Shown here one piece after another: positions 43,188-52,382 of a DNA stretch of 64,000 bases (the stretch's first letter is position 1; each line of letters opens with the position of its first letter). The notes below the pieces were generated by a model. That model did not search any database and was not told where the DNA came from. It was given only the letters and a program-made list of their open reading frames with translations. A program made the translations under genes and the position numbers. Source of the DNA: Nocardioides cavernae (GTDB lineage Bacteria; Actinomycetota; Actinomycetes; Propionibacteriales; Nocardioidaceae); the NCBI RefSeq assembly GCF_016907475.1, contig NZ_JAFBCA010000001.1, positions 2,294,001 through 2,358,000 of the forward strand. Reading direction: 5' to 3'.

Positions 43188-45773
43188 GTGGATCGGGACG
43201 AGGCGGAGGAGCTGCTCCGCACCCTGTTCGCCGATCCCGGAGCCGCTCGGGCCACGGCCGAGGCCGTCCTCGTCACCGACGACGACCCGGCGGTCTCGTC
43301 GATAGGCCACCAGATCATCGGCATCGTGCTCCGCGACCTCGGCCACGCCGATGTCGCACTCCACGAGCTGCGGACGGCCCTGCGCCTGGCCAGGCGATCG
43401 GGCGACACCGCCCGCGCCGGCGACGTGCTGGCCACGCTCGGCGCGTCCCTCTGCCTCGGCGGCCGGACCACCGAGGGGCTCCGCCTGCTCGGCGAGGCCG
43501 AGGCCGCGCTGCACGGCGTCCCGCTCGGGCGCATGCTGGTGCGTAGGGCCCTCGTGCTGGGCCATCTGCTCGCGCGCTTCGAGGACAGCGCGTCAGACCT
43601 GCGGCGGGCACGTGAGCTGTTCGCCGGCAGTGGGGACCACGTCTGGGAGGCGCGAGCACTCAACCTGCAGGGCCTCGTCGACGTCAACCAGGGCGACATC
43701 GAGTCGGCGGAGCGGGCCTTCGCGGAGTACGGCGTGCTGGCCGCCGAGGTCGGCGACGGGGAGGCCGTCGCGGTCAGCGTCCACAACCGCGGCTGGCTCG
43801 CCTTCGTGCGCGGTGACCTGCCGGAGGCGATGGAGCGATTCGCCGACGCGGCGGCTCGCTTCGAGGGGCTGGGCGTCACCAACGTGGACCTCGTCTTCGA
43901 CCAGGCGTCCGCCTACCTGGCCGGGGGTCTCGCCGAGGACGCCGTCGCCATCGTCGAGGCGGCCCTCGTCGCTCGCCCCCTGCAGGGTCGCGAACGTGCC
44001 GACCTGCTGATCGGGGTCGCGGAGGCCGCCCTCGCGGCCGGTGACTCGCGGCGGGCGATGTCCGCCGCCGACGAGGGCGCGGCGATGCTGCGCGCCCAGG
44101 CGAGGCCCGTTCACCGGCTGGAGGCGGAGCTGCTGTCGATCACCGCCCGAGACCGGGCGGGCCAGCAGCCCGGCCCGCTCCTGCGCCGGGCGGAGCGCGT
44201 CGTGGCCGGCCTGCGGGACGCTCGTGCCCCCCAGCTGCCGCACGCGCTCCTGCTGGGTGCCGGGCTGGCGAGCCGCGTCCGGTCGGCTCGTGCGGCCGGG
44301 CTCGCGTCCGACTGGCTCGCCGAGGCGGCGTCCTTCCGGCAGGCCCCCACCGGCGCCGTCCGAGCGCTCGGCTGGTTCGCCCAGGCACGAGCCCGCGACC
44401 TGCTCGGGGACTCCGGCGGCGTGCTGCGTGCGTGCGAGCTCGGTCTGCGCGCGCTCGACGAGCACCGTGCGACCCTCGGGAGCCAGGAGCTACGGGCCGG
44501 GTCGGCCGGGCACGGCGCGGCGCTCGCCGAGCTGGGCACACGCACCGCGATGGCCAGCGGCGACGCCAGGCAGCTGCTGCGGTGGTCCGAGCGGTGGCGG
44601 GCGACCGCCCTCTCGACGCCGGCCAGGAGCGCGGGCCACGATGAGGAGACCGCTGCCGACCTCACAGCGCTCCGGGCCCAGCGCCGACGGCTGGACGAGG
44701 CCCGCTCGGAGGGCGCACCCACCGACGCGCTGGAGGCGCGGGCGACGCGGCTCGAGCAGACGGTGCGCCGCCGGTTGCTGCAGGAGCGGGGTTCGGGCGA
44801 GGCGGCCGCGACCCTCGACGTCGAGCCCCTGCTCGCGGCGCTCACCGAGGACGACACGGTCCTCGTCGAGCTGACCGAGCTCGACGGCGTCCTGCACGCG
44901 CTCGTGGCGGGTCGCGGGCGCGTACGCCACCGGGTGGTCGGCGATGCCGCTGCCGCTGCCGCTGCCGTGGATTTCTCGTTGTTCACCCTGCGCCAGGCCG
45001 CTCGCGGGCGCCGGGCCCAGCTCGAGGTGGCCGGCGGCCGGCTCGAGCGCGCGCTGCTCGGGGCCGCGCTGGACGGCCTGGGGGAGCAGCGTGTCGTGGT
45101 CTGCGCACCCGCAGCGCTGCAAGGCGTCCCCTGGGGCCTGCTCCCGTCCCTGGCGCACGGACCCGTGACCGGCACGCCGTCGGCGCGGTTGTGGCTACGG
45201 GCCCGGACGTCCGCGCCGGCGGACGACCGTCGGGTGATGCTCGTCGGGCCGGGGCTCGGCAGCGGTGGCGCAGAGGTCCCGGCGGTGGCGGCCGAGGACC
45301 CGCGGGCAGAGGTGCTCGACGGCGAGGCGGCGACCGTGTCGGCCGCGCTCGCGGCGCTGGACGGGGTCGCGCTGGCGCACGTCGCCGCCCACGGTCACTT
45401 CCGCGAGGACAGCCCGCTCTTCTCCTCGCTCACCCTCGCCGACGGGCCCCTGCTCGTGCACGACCTCCAGGGCTTGGGGCGCCCGCCCCACCGGGTCGTG
45501 CTGTCGGCCTGCGAGTCGGGCGTCATGCAGCCGGTCGGCGACCAGGAGCTCCTCGGCCTGGCGGCCGCGCTACTGTCCATGGGCACCGCCGGGGTGGTCT
45601 CGAGCCTCGCCGAGGTCGACGACGCCGCGACCGTCGACGTGATGGTCGCCCTCCACGCCCGGCTCCGGCAGGGAGGCGGGCTCGGCGACGCGATGCTCGC
45701 GGCTCGCGAGGCCGCGGCGGGTGACTCCGTGCTGGCCGCGACCGCCGCGTCGTTCACCGTGCTCGGGATCTGA
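43188..45773 (+). CDS. TPR-CHAT caspase-like protease
   Basis: 861 aa. Residues about 15-480 are TPR-type helical repeats (ALHELRTALRLARRSGDTARAGDVLATLGASL, NLQGLVDVNQGDIESAERAFAEYG, NRGWLAFVRGDLPEAMERFADAAARFEGLG). A coiled-coil-like stretch follows (LRAQRRRLDEARSEG.., 490-520). Residues about 540-861 are a CHAT domain with the dyad His735 (VAAHGHF) and Cys775 (VVLSACESG) and the family end motif GTAGVVSSLAEVDD. No signal peptide. The GTG start follows GAGGAT-6nt, so it is leaderless, or GAGGA acts as a ribosome-binding site. Divergent from the S8 gene. Confidence 0.9.
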   Translation: MDRDEAEELLRTLFADPGAARATAEAVLVTDDDPAVSSIGHQIIGIVLRDLGHADVALHELRTALRLARRSGDTARAGDVLATLGASLCLGGRTTEGLRLLGEAEAALHGVPLGRMLVRRALVLGHLLARFEDSASDLRRARELFAGSGDHVWEARALNLQGLVDVNQGDIESAERAFAEYGVLAAEVGDGEAVAVSVHNRGWLAFVRGDLPEAMERFADAAARFEGLGVTNVDLVFDQASAYLAGGLAEDAVAIVEAALVARPLQGRERADLLIGVAEAALAAGDSRRAMSAADEGAAMLRAQARPVHRLEAELLSITARDRAGQQPGPLLRRAERVVAGLRDARAPQLPHALLLGAGLASRVRSARAAGLASDWLAEAASFRQAPTGAVRALGWFAQARARDLLGDSGGVLRACELGLRALDEHRATLGSQELRAGSAGHGAALAELGTRTAMASGDARQLLRWSERWRATALSTPARSAGHDEETAADLTALRAQRRRLDEARSEGAPTDALEARATRLEQTVRRRLLQERGSGEAAATLDVEPLLAALTEDDTVLVELTELDGVLHALVAGRGRVRHRVVGDAAAAAAAVDFSLFTLRQAARGRRAQLEVAGGRLERALLGAALDGLGEQRVVVCAPAALQGVPWGLLPSLAHGPVTGTPSARLWLRARTSAPADDRRVMLVGPGLGSGGAEVPAVAAEDPRAEVLDGEAATVSAALAALDGVALAHVAAHGHFREDSPLFSSLTLADGPLLVHDLQGLGRPPHRVVLSACESGVMQPVGDQELLGLAAALLSMGTAGVVSSLAEVDDAATVDVMVALHARLRQGGGLGDAMLAAREAAAGDSVLAATAASFTVLGI

Positions 45774-45788
45774 GGGGCTGCTGCCGCG

Positions 45789-45899
45789 GGGTGGCGGCAC
45801 ATCGCACGTCGAGGGGTCTGTTGGGTGCGATCTGCCGCCACCCGGGGTGGCGGCACATCGCACGTGGAGGGGTCTCTCTGTTGCGATCTGCCGCCACCC
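45789..45899. repeat. Two tandem 55-bp palindromic repeats between convergent genes
   Basis: Units 45789-45843 and 45844-45899 each open with GGGTGGCGGCACATCGCACG and close with TGCGATCTGCCGCCACCC. Each can form a 17-bp stem with one C/C mismatch; the inner loops differ slightly. REP-type pair; could also terminate both convergent genes. Confidence 0.75.
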
Positions 45900-45941
45900 A
45901 CGGACGGACCGCGGCGAACGCAACCAGTGCCCTGAGCCCAA

Positions 45942-46946
45942 TCAGGGAGGCGTGACCTTGACCGGGTCGGTCGCGTTCTCGCACTCCGCGAGCGTGCAGC
46001 GTACGGTCGCCGACTTCCGCGTGCCGTTCACCTCGAGCAGCACCGTGCCGGGGGACTCCCACTGCCAGCCGCTGATCCACCCCGTCGTCCAGGTGGCGAG
46101 CCGCGTCCCGCGGAGGGTGCGCAGCGTGATCCTGCCCGGGCCCACGCCATCGGTGAGGATGTGGAAGGTCAGCAGCTGCGTGCCGTCCGGCGAGATGGCG
46201 GCGACGCGCTCCTTGCAGGACCGCCACACCGTCGTGCCCGGGTCGCTCAACCGCACGAGACGCGTGCACCCGCCGATGTAGGGGTCGGTCGTGGAGGTGG
46301 CGAGCAGGTCGTGCTCGATGCTGACGGCGCCGGCGGCATCGCGCGTCACAGTCCCCACGCGGTCCGGCCCGACGCGCCAGAGCACGGTGCGTCGCAGCGT
46401 CTGCACCACAACCTTGCGGTCGTCGGCCGTGACGGCCTGGGGCCAGCCGTCGAAGACCCGGCTGCGGACCTCGGAGCCGTCGCTCGCCGACCGCACCGTC
46501 ACCGCCGCCCTGCGGAAGCCGGACTCCGCCATCGTCACCAGCCGCGAGCCGTCCTCGCTGAGCAGCGCCCAGCGGGACTCGAAACCGACGAAGATCGTGC
46601 GCACGGACCCGTCGGGCTCGACCCGCACGATCCGGGCCCGTCGCTGCTCGCCGACCCGGTTGTTCGTCCAGGTCGCGGCGATCCAGGCGGCCCCCGACGC
46701 GCCGAGGACGTCCCCGTCGTTGCCCGGCAGCTCGATGCGGCGCTCCCCGTCGACGAAGAGGCCGTCCTCGATGTGGGGGACGGCGATGTCAGCGCCGCGG
46801 GCCAGCGCCTGCGGCTGCAGGTCGACGGTGGGCGCTGCCGCCCGAGCGGCGGGCAGGCCGACAGCGGCGCTGACGGCGACCGCGGCGACGGCGGTGGCGA
46901 GCACGGGCCGCATGGCGGCCGCGAGGACGGTGGTGGAGCGCGGCAT
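45942..46946 (-). CDS. Secreted beta-propeller-like protein
   Basis: 334 aa. Signal peptide of about 40 residues ([26 protein letters not shown]). The mature part is built from repeating short strands with motifs such as [36 protein letters not shown] and [16 protein letters not shown], typical of WD40/TolB-like propellers. The C-terminus has a Cys pair ([10 protein letters not shown]). No enzymatic motif. ATG at 46946 is preferred; another in-frame ATG is at 46970. Confidence 0.72.
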   Translation of the reverse strand: MPRSTTVLAAAMRPVLATAVAAVAVSAAVGLPAARAAAPTVDLQPQALARGADIAVPHIEDGLFVDGERRIELPGNDGDVLGASGAAWIAATWTNNRVGEQRRARIVRVEPDGSVRTIFVGFESRWALLSEDGSRLVTMAESGFRRAAVTVRSASDGSEVRSRVFDGWPQAVTADDRKVVVQTLRRTVLWRVGPDRVGTVTRDAAGAVSIEHDLLATSTTDPYIGGCTRLVRLSDPGTTVWRSCKERVAAISPDGTQLLTFHILTDGVGPGRITLRTLRGTRLATWTTGWISGWQWESPGTVLLEVNGTRKSATVRCTLAECENATDPVKVTPP

Positions 46947-47057
46947 GGTGGTTACCCCCGAAAAGGACATGGTGTCACCCGGGAGACGCCGACGGGGCCG
47001 TCGGGGTTGCCTCCGCCCACCCGGCAATCTGGTTCGCGGCCGCAACAGGCGCACCCC

Positions 47058-47063
47058 TATCGT
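47058..47063 (+). promoter_or_regulatory. -10 element (TATCGT) of leaderless proS
   Basis: TATCGT then 7 nt (TGCGCCC) then ATG at 47071. Confidence 0.6.
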
Positions 47064-47070
47064 TGCGCCC

Positions 47071-48849
47071 ATGACTGGCCGCATCCTCCGCATGTCGACC
47101 CTGTTCGTGCGCACCCTGCGCGACGACCCCAACGACGCCGAGGTGCCGAGCCACAGGCTGCTCGTCCGCGCCGGCTACATCCGCCGTGCCGCACCCGGCA
47201 TCTACACGTGGCTGCCGCTGGGGCTCCGCGTCCTCCGCAGGATCGAGGACGTCATCCGCGACGAGATGGACGAGATCGGCGCCCAGGAGCTGTCGTTCCC
47301 GGCGCTGCTGCCCAAGGAGCCCTACGAGGCGAGCGGGCGCTGGGCGGACTACGGCCCCAACATCTTCCGGCTGCAGGACCGCAAGGGCGCCGACTACCTG
47401 CTCGGACCCACGCACGAGGAGATGTTCACCCTCCTGGTGAAGGACCTCTACTCGTCCTACAAGGACCTGCCGCTCTCGATCTACCAGATCCAGACGAAGT
47501 ACCGCGACGAGGCGCGTCCCCGTGCCGGGCTGCTGCGCGGCCGCGAGTTCATCATGAAGGACTCCTACTCCTTCGACATCGACGACGCCGGGCTCGAGGA
47601 GTCCTACCAGAAGCACCGCGACGCCTACATCCGGATCTTCGACCGGCTCGGCTTCGAGTACGTCATCGTCAAGGCGACCTCCGGCGCGATGGGCGGCTCG
47701 GCCAGCGAGGAGTTCCTCGCCAAGGCCTCCGTCGGTGAGGACACCTACGTCCGCTGCACCCTCTGCGACTACGCCGCCAACGTCGAGGCCGTCGCCGTGC
47801 CCGCGCCGCCCGCACTGCCGTACGACGACGCGCCCGCCGCGCACGCCGAGGACACCCCCGACACCCCGACCATCGGCACCCTCGTCGCCCACCTCAACGA
47901 CGCCTACCCGCGCGACGACCGACCCTGGGCCGCCGGTGACACCCTCAAGAACGTCCTGGTCGTCCTCAAGCACCCCGACGGCACCCGCGAGCCGCTCGCG
48001 ATCGGCGTGCCCGGTGACCGCGACGTCGACCAGAAGCGTCTCGAGGGCCAGCTCGAGCCGATCGAGGTCGAGGCGATGGACGAGGCCGAGATGGCCAAGC
48101 ACCCCGCCCTGGTCAAGGGATACATCGGCCCCGAGGCGCTGGGGGAGGAGTCCAAGTCGGGCATCCGCTACCTCGTCGACCCCCGGGTCGTGGAGGGCAC
48201 CCGCTGGGTCACCGGCGCCAACGTGCCGGGCTCCCACGTGCTCGACCTCGTCGTCGGCCGCGACTTCACGCCCGACGGCACGATCGAGGCGGCCGACGTG
48301 CGCGACGGCGACCCCTGCCCGAACTGTGACGCAGGCACGCTCGAGTCCGCCCGCGGCATCGAGATGGGCCACATCTTCCAGCTCGGCCGCAAGTACGCCG
48401 AGGCGCTCGGGCTGAAGGTGCTCGACGAGAACGGCAAGCTCGTCACCGTCACGATGGGCTCCTACGGCATCGGTCCGTCCCGCGCCGTGGCCGCGATCGC
48501 CGAGGGCACGCTGGACGACCTGGGCCTGTGCTGGCCGCGCGACGTCGCCCCCGCCGACGTCCACGTGGTGGCCGCAGGCAAGGACGAGGCGATCTTCTCC
48601 GCCGCCGAGGTGCTCGCCCAGGGCCTGAAGGGCGCCGGCGTCGAGGTGCTCCTCGACGACCGCGCCGGGAAGGTCAGCCCCGGCGTGAAGTTCAAGGACG
48701 CCGAGCTCATCGGCGTACCGACGATCGTCACCGTCGGCCGTGGCCTGGCCGACGGCAACGTCGAGGTCCGCGACCGCCGCACCGGCGAGCGCGAGGACGT
48801 CCCGGTCGCCTCCGCGGTCGCGCGCATCACCGAGATCGTCCGCAGCTAG
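47071..48849 (+). CDS. proS: Prolyl-tRNA synthetase (bacterial type)
   Basis: 592 aa class II synthetase. Motif 1 region [34 protein letters not shown], motif 2 [25 protein letters not shown], the inserted editing (INS) domain at about 240-400 with [17 protein letters not shown].., motif 3 [19 protein letters not shown], and a C-terminal anticodon-binding domain. Starts at 47071 by the leaderless promoter. It marks the far side of the accessory island. Confidence 0.96.
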   Translation: MTGRILRMSTLFVRTLRDDPNDAEVPSHRLLVRAGYIRRAAPGIYTWLPLGLRVLRRIEDVIRDEMDEIGAQELSFPALLPKEPYEASGRWADYGPNIFRLQDRKGADYLLGPTHEEMFTLLVKDLYSSYKDLPLSIYQIQTKYRDEARPRAGLLRGREFIMKDSYSFDIDDAGLEESYQKHRDAYIRIFDRLGFEYVIVKATSGAMGGSASEEFLAKASVGEDTYVRCTLCDYAANVEAVAVPAPPALPYDDAPAAHAEDTPDTPTIGTLVAHLNDAYPRDDRPWAAGDTLKNVLVVLKHPDGTREPLAIGVPGDRDVDQKRLEGQLEPIEVEAMDEAEMAKHPALVKGYIGPEALGEESKSGIRYLVDPRVVEGTRWVTGANVPGSHVLDLVVGRDFTPDGTIEAADVRDGDPCPNCDAGTLESARGIEMGHIFQLGRKYAEALGLKVLDENGKLVTVTMGSYGIGPSRAVAAIAEGTLDDLGLCWPRDVAPADVHVVAAGKDEAIFSAAEVLAQGLKGAGVEVLLDDRAGKVSPGVKFKDAELIGVPTIVTVGRGLADGNVEVRDRRTGEREDVPVASAVARITEIVRS

Positions 48850-48856
48850 GCGCCGC

Positions 48857-49738
48857 GTGGGCCGGTCGAGGAAGGACGAAGCGCCCTCACGCGACCTGGC
48901 TGCGTGGCGCGCCCACCTCTCCGCCATCCGCCCTGACGCCGACCCGTCCGAGGCGGACTGGTGGGACACCACCTGGGAGTCAGGGACGCCGGCAGCCGTC
49001 GGCTTCCTCATCCCGCGTGGCTTCGAGGCGTACGCCCGGGTGCTCCACCCGGCACGCGACCGGGAGGGGCGCGGCGTCAGGTGGGCCGCGGTGGCTGTGG
49101 AGAGCGGCACCACGCTCCACCCCGAGGCCCAGTGGCACCGCCTGGCCGGTGGTCGCGACCTGGACCCCCGCGGGGCAGGTCCGGACCCAGCGCGGTGGCC
49201 GGGCAACGAGCCCATGGTCGGGACGCTCGAGCGGCCACTGTTCGAGGCACTCGCCGACGTGCTGGCCTCGCACACCGCCACCCCGGACCCGACGTTCGTC
49301 GCGTTCTGGGTGGGCCATGGTCTGTGGCCGCGTTCCTGGGACGACGCACCGACGACCCACCGCCCAGCACGCGAGTCGTACGTGTTCGAGCGCCCGATCT
49401 CCGAGGTGGTGACACTGTGCGCCGAGGCGCCGGCCGTGGGGTACGCCCTCGGCACACCGACGGGCACGGCCATCGCCTTCGCCGAAGGCACGCCGTCGTG
49501 GATCCCGACGCCCGACGAGCAGTTCGAGTCGTTCGCGCCGCACCAGTGGCAGAGTCCCAGCGCCTGGTGGCCGGCGGACCACACGTGGGCGACGTCCAGC
49601 GACACCGACCTCGACTCCACCCTGGTCGGTGGAAGCCGCGCACTGGTCGACGACCTGCTGGCCGACGAGCGGCTCGAAGTGCTGCCGTGGCCGGTCGACG
49701 GCTCACTGTGGGCAGGCGCCGACATCGTCAACGCGTGA
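48857..49738 (+). CDS. Hypothetical protein
   Basis: 293 aa, starting 8 nt after proS at a GTG with no clear ribosome-binding site. Trp-rich soluble protein (ADWWDTTWESGTPAAVGFLIPRGFEAYARVLHPA, FVAFWVGHGLWPRSWDD, TWATSSDTDLDSTLVGGS). Segments RGFEAYARVLHPA and RALVDDLLADERLEVLPWPVD look conserved in style with actinobacterial hypotheticals. No family recognised. Ends in a palindromic terminator. Confidence 0.75.
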   Translation: MGRSRKDEAPSRDLAAWRAHLSAIRPDADPSEADWWDTTWESGTPAAVGFLIPRGFEAYARVLHPARDREGRGVRWAAVAVESGTTLHPEAQWHRLAGGRDLDPRGAGPDPARWPGNEPMVGTLERPLFEALADVLASHTATPDPTFVAFWVGHGLWPRSWDDAPTTHRPARESYVFERPISEVVTLCAEAPAVGYALGTPTGTAIAFAEGTPSWIPTPDEQFESFAPHQWQSPSAWWPADHTWATSSDTDLDSTLVGGSRALVDDLLADERLEVLPWPVDGSLWAGADIVNA

Positions 49739-49782
49739 TGGTGGAGTCCCGGGGTCACCCGGTGACCCCACGACTCCGCCAT
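49738..49782. terminator. Long palindromic terminator
   Basis: ATGGTGGAGTC pairs with GACTCCGCCAT, and inside it GGGGTCACC pairs with GGTGACCCC across a single-base loop; about 20 pairs in total. It follows the hypothetical gene and precedes the HAD gene promoter. Confidence 0.65.
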
Positions 49783-49800
49783 CTGCGCGGCGGCGACCGA

Positions 49801-49806
49801 TAGGTT
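49801..49806 (+). promoter_or_regulatory. -10 element (TAGGTT) of leaderless HAD hydrolase gene
   Basis: TAGGTT then 7 nt (CGCGCAC) then ATG at 49814. Confidence 0.6.
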
Positions 49807-49813
49807 CGCGCAC

Positions 49814-50539
49814 ATGGCTCATGCGCGGATCGAGGCGGTCATCTTCGACTGGGGCGGCACCCTGACGCGCTGGCACGACGTGGACTTCCACGCCGAGTCG
49901 GTGGCGCTCGCCCAGGCCGTACGTCGCACGCCCTCGCCGGACGACGACCACCACGCCCACGCCGAGCGCCTGCACCGCGCCGGCGACGTCATCTGGGGGC
50001 GCAGCCGCGACCACCAGCAGAGCGCCACCATCGCCGACCTCTTCACCGAGGCAGGGCTCGACCACGACCCCGACCTGCTCGCGGCCTACTACGAGTTCTG
50101 GGAGCCGCACACGCTCACCGACCCCGAGGTGCGGCCGATGTGGGAGGAGCTGCGCTCGGCAGGGGTCAAGGTCGGCGTGCTGTCCAACACCATCTGGCCG
50201 CGGGAGTGGCACGTCGGCTTCTTCGAGCGCGACGGGGTGTACGACCTCGTGGACGGCGACGTCTACACCAGCGAGGTCCCCTGGACGAAGCCCTCCCCGC
50301 TCGCGTTCGGGGCGGCGATGGACGCCGTGGGCGTGAGCGATCCGGCTGCGTGCGTCTACGTGGGGGACCGGCTCTTCGACGACGTGTGGGGCGCCCACAA
50401 CGCGGGGATGCGGGCGATCCACGTCCCGCTGTCGTCGATCCCCGCCAACCAGGTCGGCCACACCGAGGGCGAGCCGGACGCCACAATCACGTCCCTGCGC
50501 GAGGTCCCGGACGTCGTACGCCGGCTCGACGCCTCCTGA
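49814..50539 (+). CDS. HAD-superfamily hydrolase
   Basis: 241 aa. Motif I is VIFDWGGTLT: the nucleophile Asp is present, but the usual second Asp of DxDxT is Gly. Motif II: VGVLSNTIW; motif III: PWTKPSPLAF; motif IV: CVYVGDRLFDDVWGAHNAGM. The cap sits between motifs I and II. Probably a phosphatase-like hydrolase; the Asp-to-Gly change is seen in a subset of HAD proteins and may weaken phosphatase activity. A His-rich stretch (DDDHHAHAERLH) lies in the cap. Confidence 0.87.
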   Translation: MAHARIEAVIFDWGGTLTRWHDVDFHAESVALAQAVRRTPSPDDDHHAHAERLHRAGDVIWGRSRDHQQSATIADLFTEAGLDHDPDLLAAYYEFWEPHTLTDPEVRPMWEELRSAGVKVGVLSNTIWPREWHVGFFERDGVYDLVDGDVYTSEVPWTKPSPLAFGAAMDAVGVSDPAACVYVGDRLFDDVWGAHNAGMRAIHVPLSSIPANQVGHTEGEPDATITSLREVPDVVRRLDAS

Positions 50540-50821
50540 GGAGGAGGCCGCCGCGACTCCTGAGCGTGGCACTTCTGCAACTTCGTGCGTTGCAGGAACA
50601 TGCAAGTGGATCCGGCTTTCGCTTCTGGTGGATCGAATGCATGATTGTGCATGTCGCTCCACCACCCCCACAGGTTGGGCGACACAGGGTGATGCTGACC
50701 AACCCCACGAAGCGGTCCGCGTCCTCGGCTTTTGGGAGAGATCTCGGGACTTTCCCAAAGGCTGAGGCCGCGGGCCGCTTTCCCTGTGTCGGGGCACGGA
50801 GCGCCCGGCCGCAGGGGCCGG
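50540..50821 (+). other. Structured, AT-richer intergenic region with a 28-bp hairpin
   Basis: 282 bp between convergent genes. 50710-50737 pairs with 50753-50780 over 28 bases with three G-U wobbles and one mismatch when read as plus-strand RNA. Upstream are smaller stems (TGCAAC..GTTGCA near 50575-50594; ATGCA..TGCAT near 50637-50652). No convincing coding sequence. Candidate terminator or small RNA. Confidence 0.5.
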
Positions 50822-51256
50822 TCAGGCCCGGTCGAGCTCGGGAGCTCCCGGCCACGTCTCGGCGGTCCCGCCGAGCTGGAGGCGCCACACCGCCGACCAC
50901 GTCGCCTCGGTGAGCGCCCACTCGCGCACGGATCCCGTCGACTGCGCGACGAGCGCGAGCAGCCCCTCGACGCTCGCGGCCTCGAGGTCCGCCGCGGCAC
51001 GCTCGAGCTGAGGCGGACGGAGCAGGGAGCCGTCGAGGTCGTACGCCACCTCGGCGGCGACGGGATCGCCGCCCGCGTCGCGCACCATGAGCTGCAGCTG
51101 GTCGCGACGTGCACGGTGGCGGCGGTAGCCGGACGTCAGGGTCTCGAAGAGCGCGGGCGCGGTGGCCTGCGACGTCCGCGCGCCGAGGACGCCGTAGGTG
51201 TAGAGCGCGGCGTGCTCGTCGGCGAGGGTCGCCTGCAGGGCGTCGAGGACGGTCAC
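50822..51256 (-). CDS. DUF4439 ferritin-like protein
   Basis: 144 aa four-helix protein. VTVLDALQATLADEHAALYTYGVLGARTS carries the first Glu-x-x-His-like pair (DEHAALYTYG); YRRHRARRDQLQLMVRDAGGDP begins the second helix pair. This matches DUF4439, a ferritin-like domain found beside rimP in actinobacteria. The GTG start overlaps the lipoprotein gene stop by 4 nt, so the two work together. Metal binding not proven. Confidence 0.8.
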   Translation of the reverse strand: MTVLDALQATLADEHAALYTYGVLGARTSQATAPALFETLTSGYRRHRARRDQLQLMVRDAGGDPVAAEVAYDLDGSLLRPPQLERAAADLEAASVEGLLALVAQSTGSVREWALTEATWSAVWRLQLGGTAETWPGAPELDRA

Positions 51257-51768
51257 GACCCCTCCTGTCCGGCCGGGGGCTCGGCGAGCGCCGCTCCGTG
51301 CTGTGCCGTGGACGCGGCCATGCTGGCCAGCACCCGGGCGAGGTCGCCGCTCGCCGCGTCGACGGACCCGCGGCGCACCTCGCGCAGCAGCCGCTGCTCC
51401 GAGCGGCGCACCGCCGTCAACGCCCCGGCTCGATCGGCAGGGACGAGGGGTGGTGGCGGGGTCGGGACGTCCGCGTCGGCGACCGCCCCCTCGAGCACCT
51501 GCAGGTGAGCGGCGTGCGCGGTCGCCACCGGCTCCAGGAGGGGCGTCAGGTCGGGGACCGAGAGCGTCGCGGCCTCCACCACCGACCGGGCGCGGACCAG
51601 TGCCGCGACGACGGCTGTCACGAGCTCGGAGTCCTCGGGCGGGGGCGGCGCCGCGTCGGCGGACCCGTCGTCGCGAGACGGCGGATCGATGTCGCAGGCG
51701 GTCACCACCAGGGGAGCGACGAGTGCCGCGCCCACCGCCGTACGACGGGTCAGCGAGCGTCCGGGCAC
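51253..51768 (-). CDS. Lipoprotein
   Basis: 171 aa. Twin-Arg-like start SLTRRTAVGAALVAPLVVTAC with a lipobox (LVVTAC) at residue 25. The mature part has a Pro-rich linker (AAPPPPEDS) and then helices (LVTAVVAALVRARSVVEAA.., HAAHLQVLEGAVADA). It may be a second ferritin-like helical domain. Leaderless GTG. Divergent from rimP, coupled to DUF4439. Confidence 0.78.
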   Translation of the reverse strand: MPGRSLTRRTAVGAALVAPLVVTACDIDPPSRDDGSADAAPPPPEDSELVTAVVAALVRARSVVEAATLSVPDLTPLLEPVATAHAAHLQVLEGAVADADVPTPPPPLVPADRAGALTAVRRSEQRLLREVRRGSVDAASGDLARVLASMAASTAQHGAALAEPPAGQEGS

Positions 51769-51774
51769 CCCCGA

Positions 51775-51780
51775 ACCCTA
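51775..51780 (-). promoter_or_regulatory. -10 element (TAGGGT, minus strand) of leaderless lipoprotein gene
   Basis: On the minus strand TAGGGT, 6 nt (TCGGGG), GTG at 51768. Confidence 0.6.
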
Positions 51781-51842
51781 GCCGCCCCATGGCCCGGTCC
51801 GGACCGGCCACGGGTGTTTGTCGCCGCTCGGGTCGGGACGGC

Positions 51843-51848
51843 TATCGT
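51843..51848 (+). promoter_or_regulatory. -10 element (TATCGT) of the rimP-nusA-infB operon
   Basis: TATCGT lies 36 nt before the rimP ATG, which unlike the leaderless genes has a strong AAGGAGG at 51868-51874. It is the likely operon promoter. Confidence 0.55.
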
Positions 51849-51884
51849 GGTCCCCGGACAACTACACAAGGAGGTCGCAACCCG

Positions 51885-52382
51885 ATGAGCACCCCCAAGC
51901 AGGACGCCACCCGGGACCGCATAGAGGCGGAGCTGGTCGACCCCTTGCGAGCGATGGACCTCGATGTCGAGGCCGTCGAGGTCACCCCCGCGGGGAAGCG
52001 CCGCGTCCTCCGCGTCGCCGTCGACAAGGACGGCGGGGTCACCCTCGACGATGTCGCCGACGCAACGCGCGAGGTGTCGCGGGTGCTCGACGAGTCCGAC
52101 GTGATGGGGGAGATGCCCTACACGCTGGAGGTCACCTCGCGCGGCGTCGACCGTCCGCTGACGCTGCCGCGCCACTGGCGCCGCAACGAGGACCGCCTCG
52201 TCAAGGCCACCCTCGCCGACGGGTCGAGCCTGACCGGCCGCATCCTGACGTCGTCGGAGGAGTCGGCGACCATCGACGTGTCCGGGGAGCAGCTCGAGGT
52301 CGCCTACGCCGACGTGGCCAAGGCGCTCGTGCAGATCGAGTTCAACCGCAAGACCGAGAAGCCCGAGAAGAAGGACGACTGA
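51885..52382 (+). CDS. rimP: Ribosome maturation factor RimP
   Basis: 165 aa factor for 30S assembly. N-domain [46 protein letters not shown] and the highly conserved [32 protein letters not shown], followed by an SH3-like C-domain. Overlaps nusA (TGATG). Confidence 0.94.
   Translation: MSTPKQDATRDRIEAELVDPLRAMDLDVEAVEVTPAGKRRVLRVAVDKDGGVTLDDVADATREVSRVLDESDVMGEMPYTLEVTSRGVDRPLTLPRHWRRNEDRLVKATLADGSSLTGRILTSSEESATIDVSGEQLEVAYADVAKALVQIEFNRKTEKPEKKDD

Noticed and set aside
45789..45899. Tandem palindromes as a mini CRISPR array
   Set aside because: Only two units, directly abutting with no spacer between them, and no cas genes in the window.
50621..50700. Possible small peptide (MHNHAFDPPEAKAG..) on the minus strand
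   Set aside because: It has no convincing ribosome-binding site, runs through the HAD gene in an antisense frame, and the region is better explained by RNA structure.
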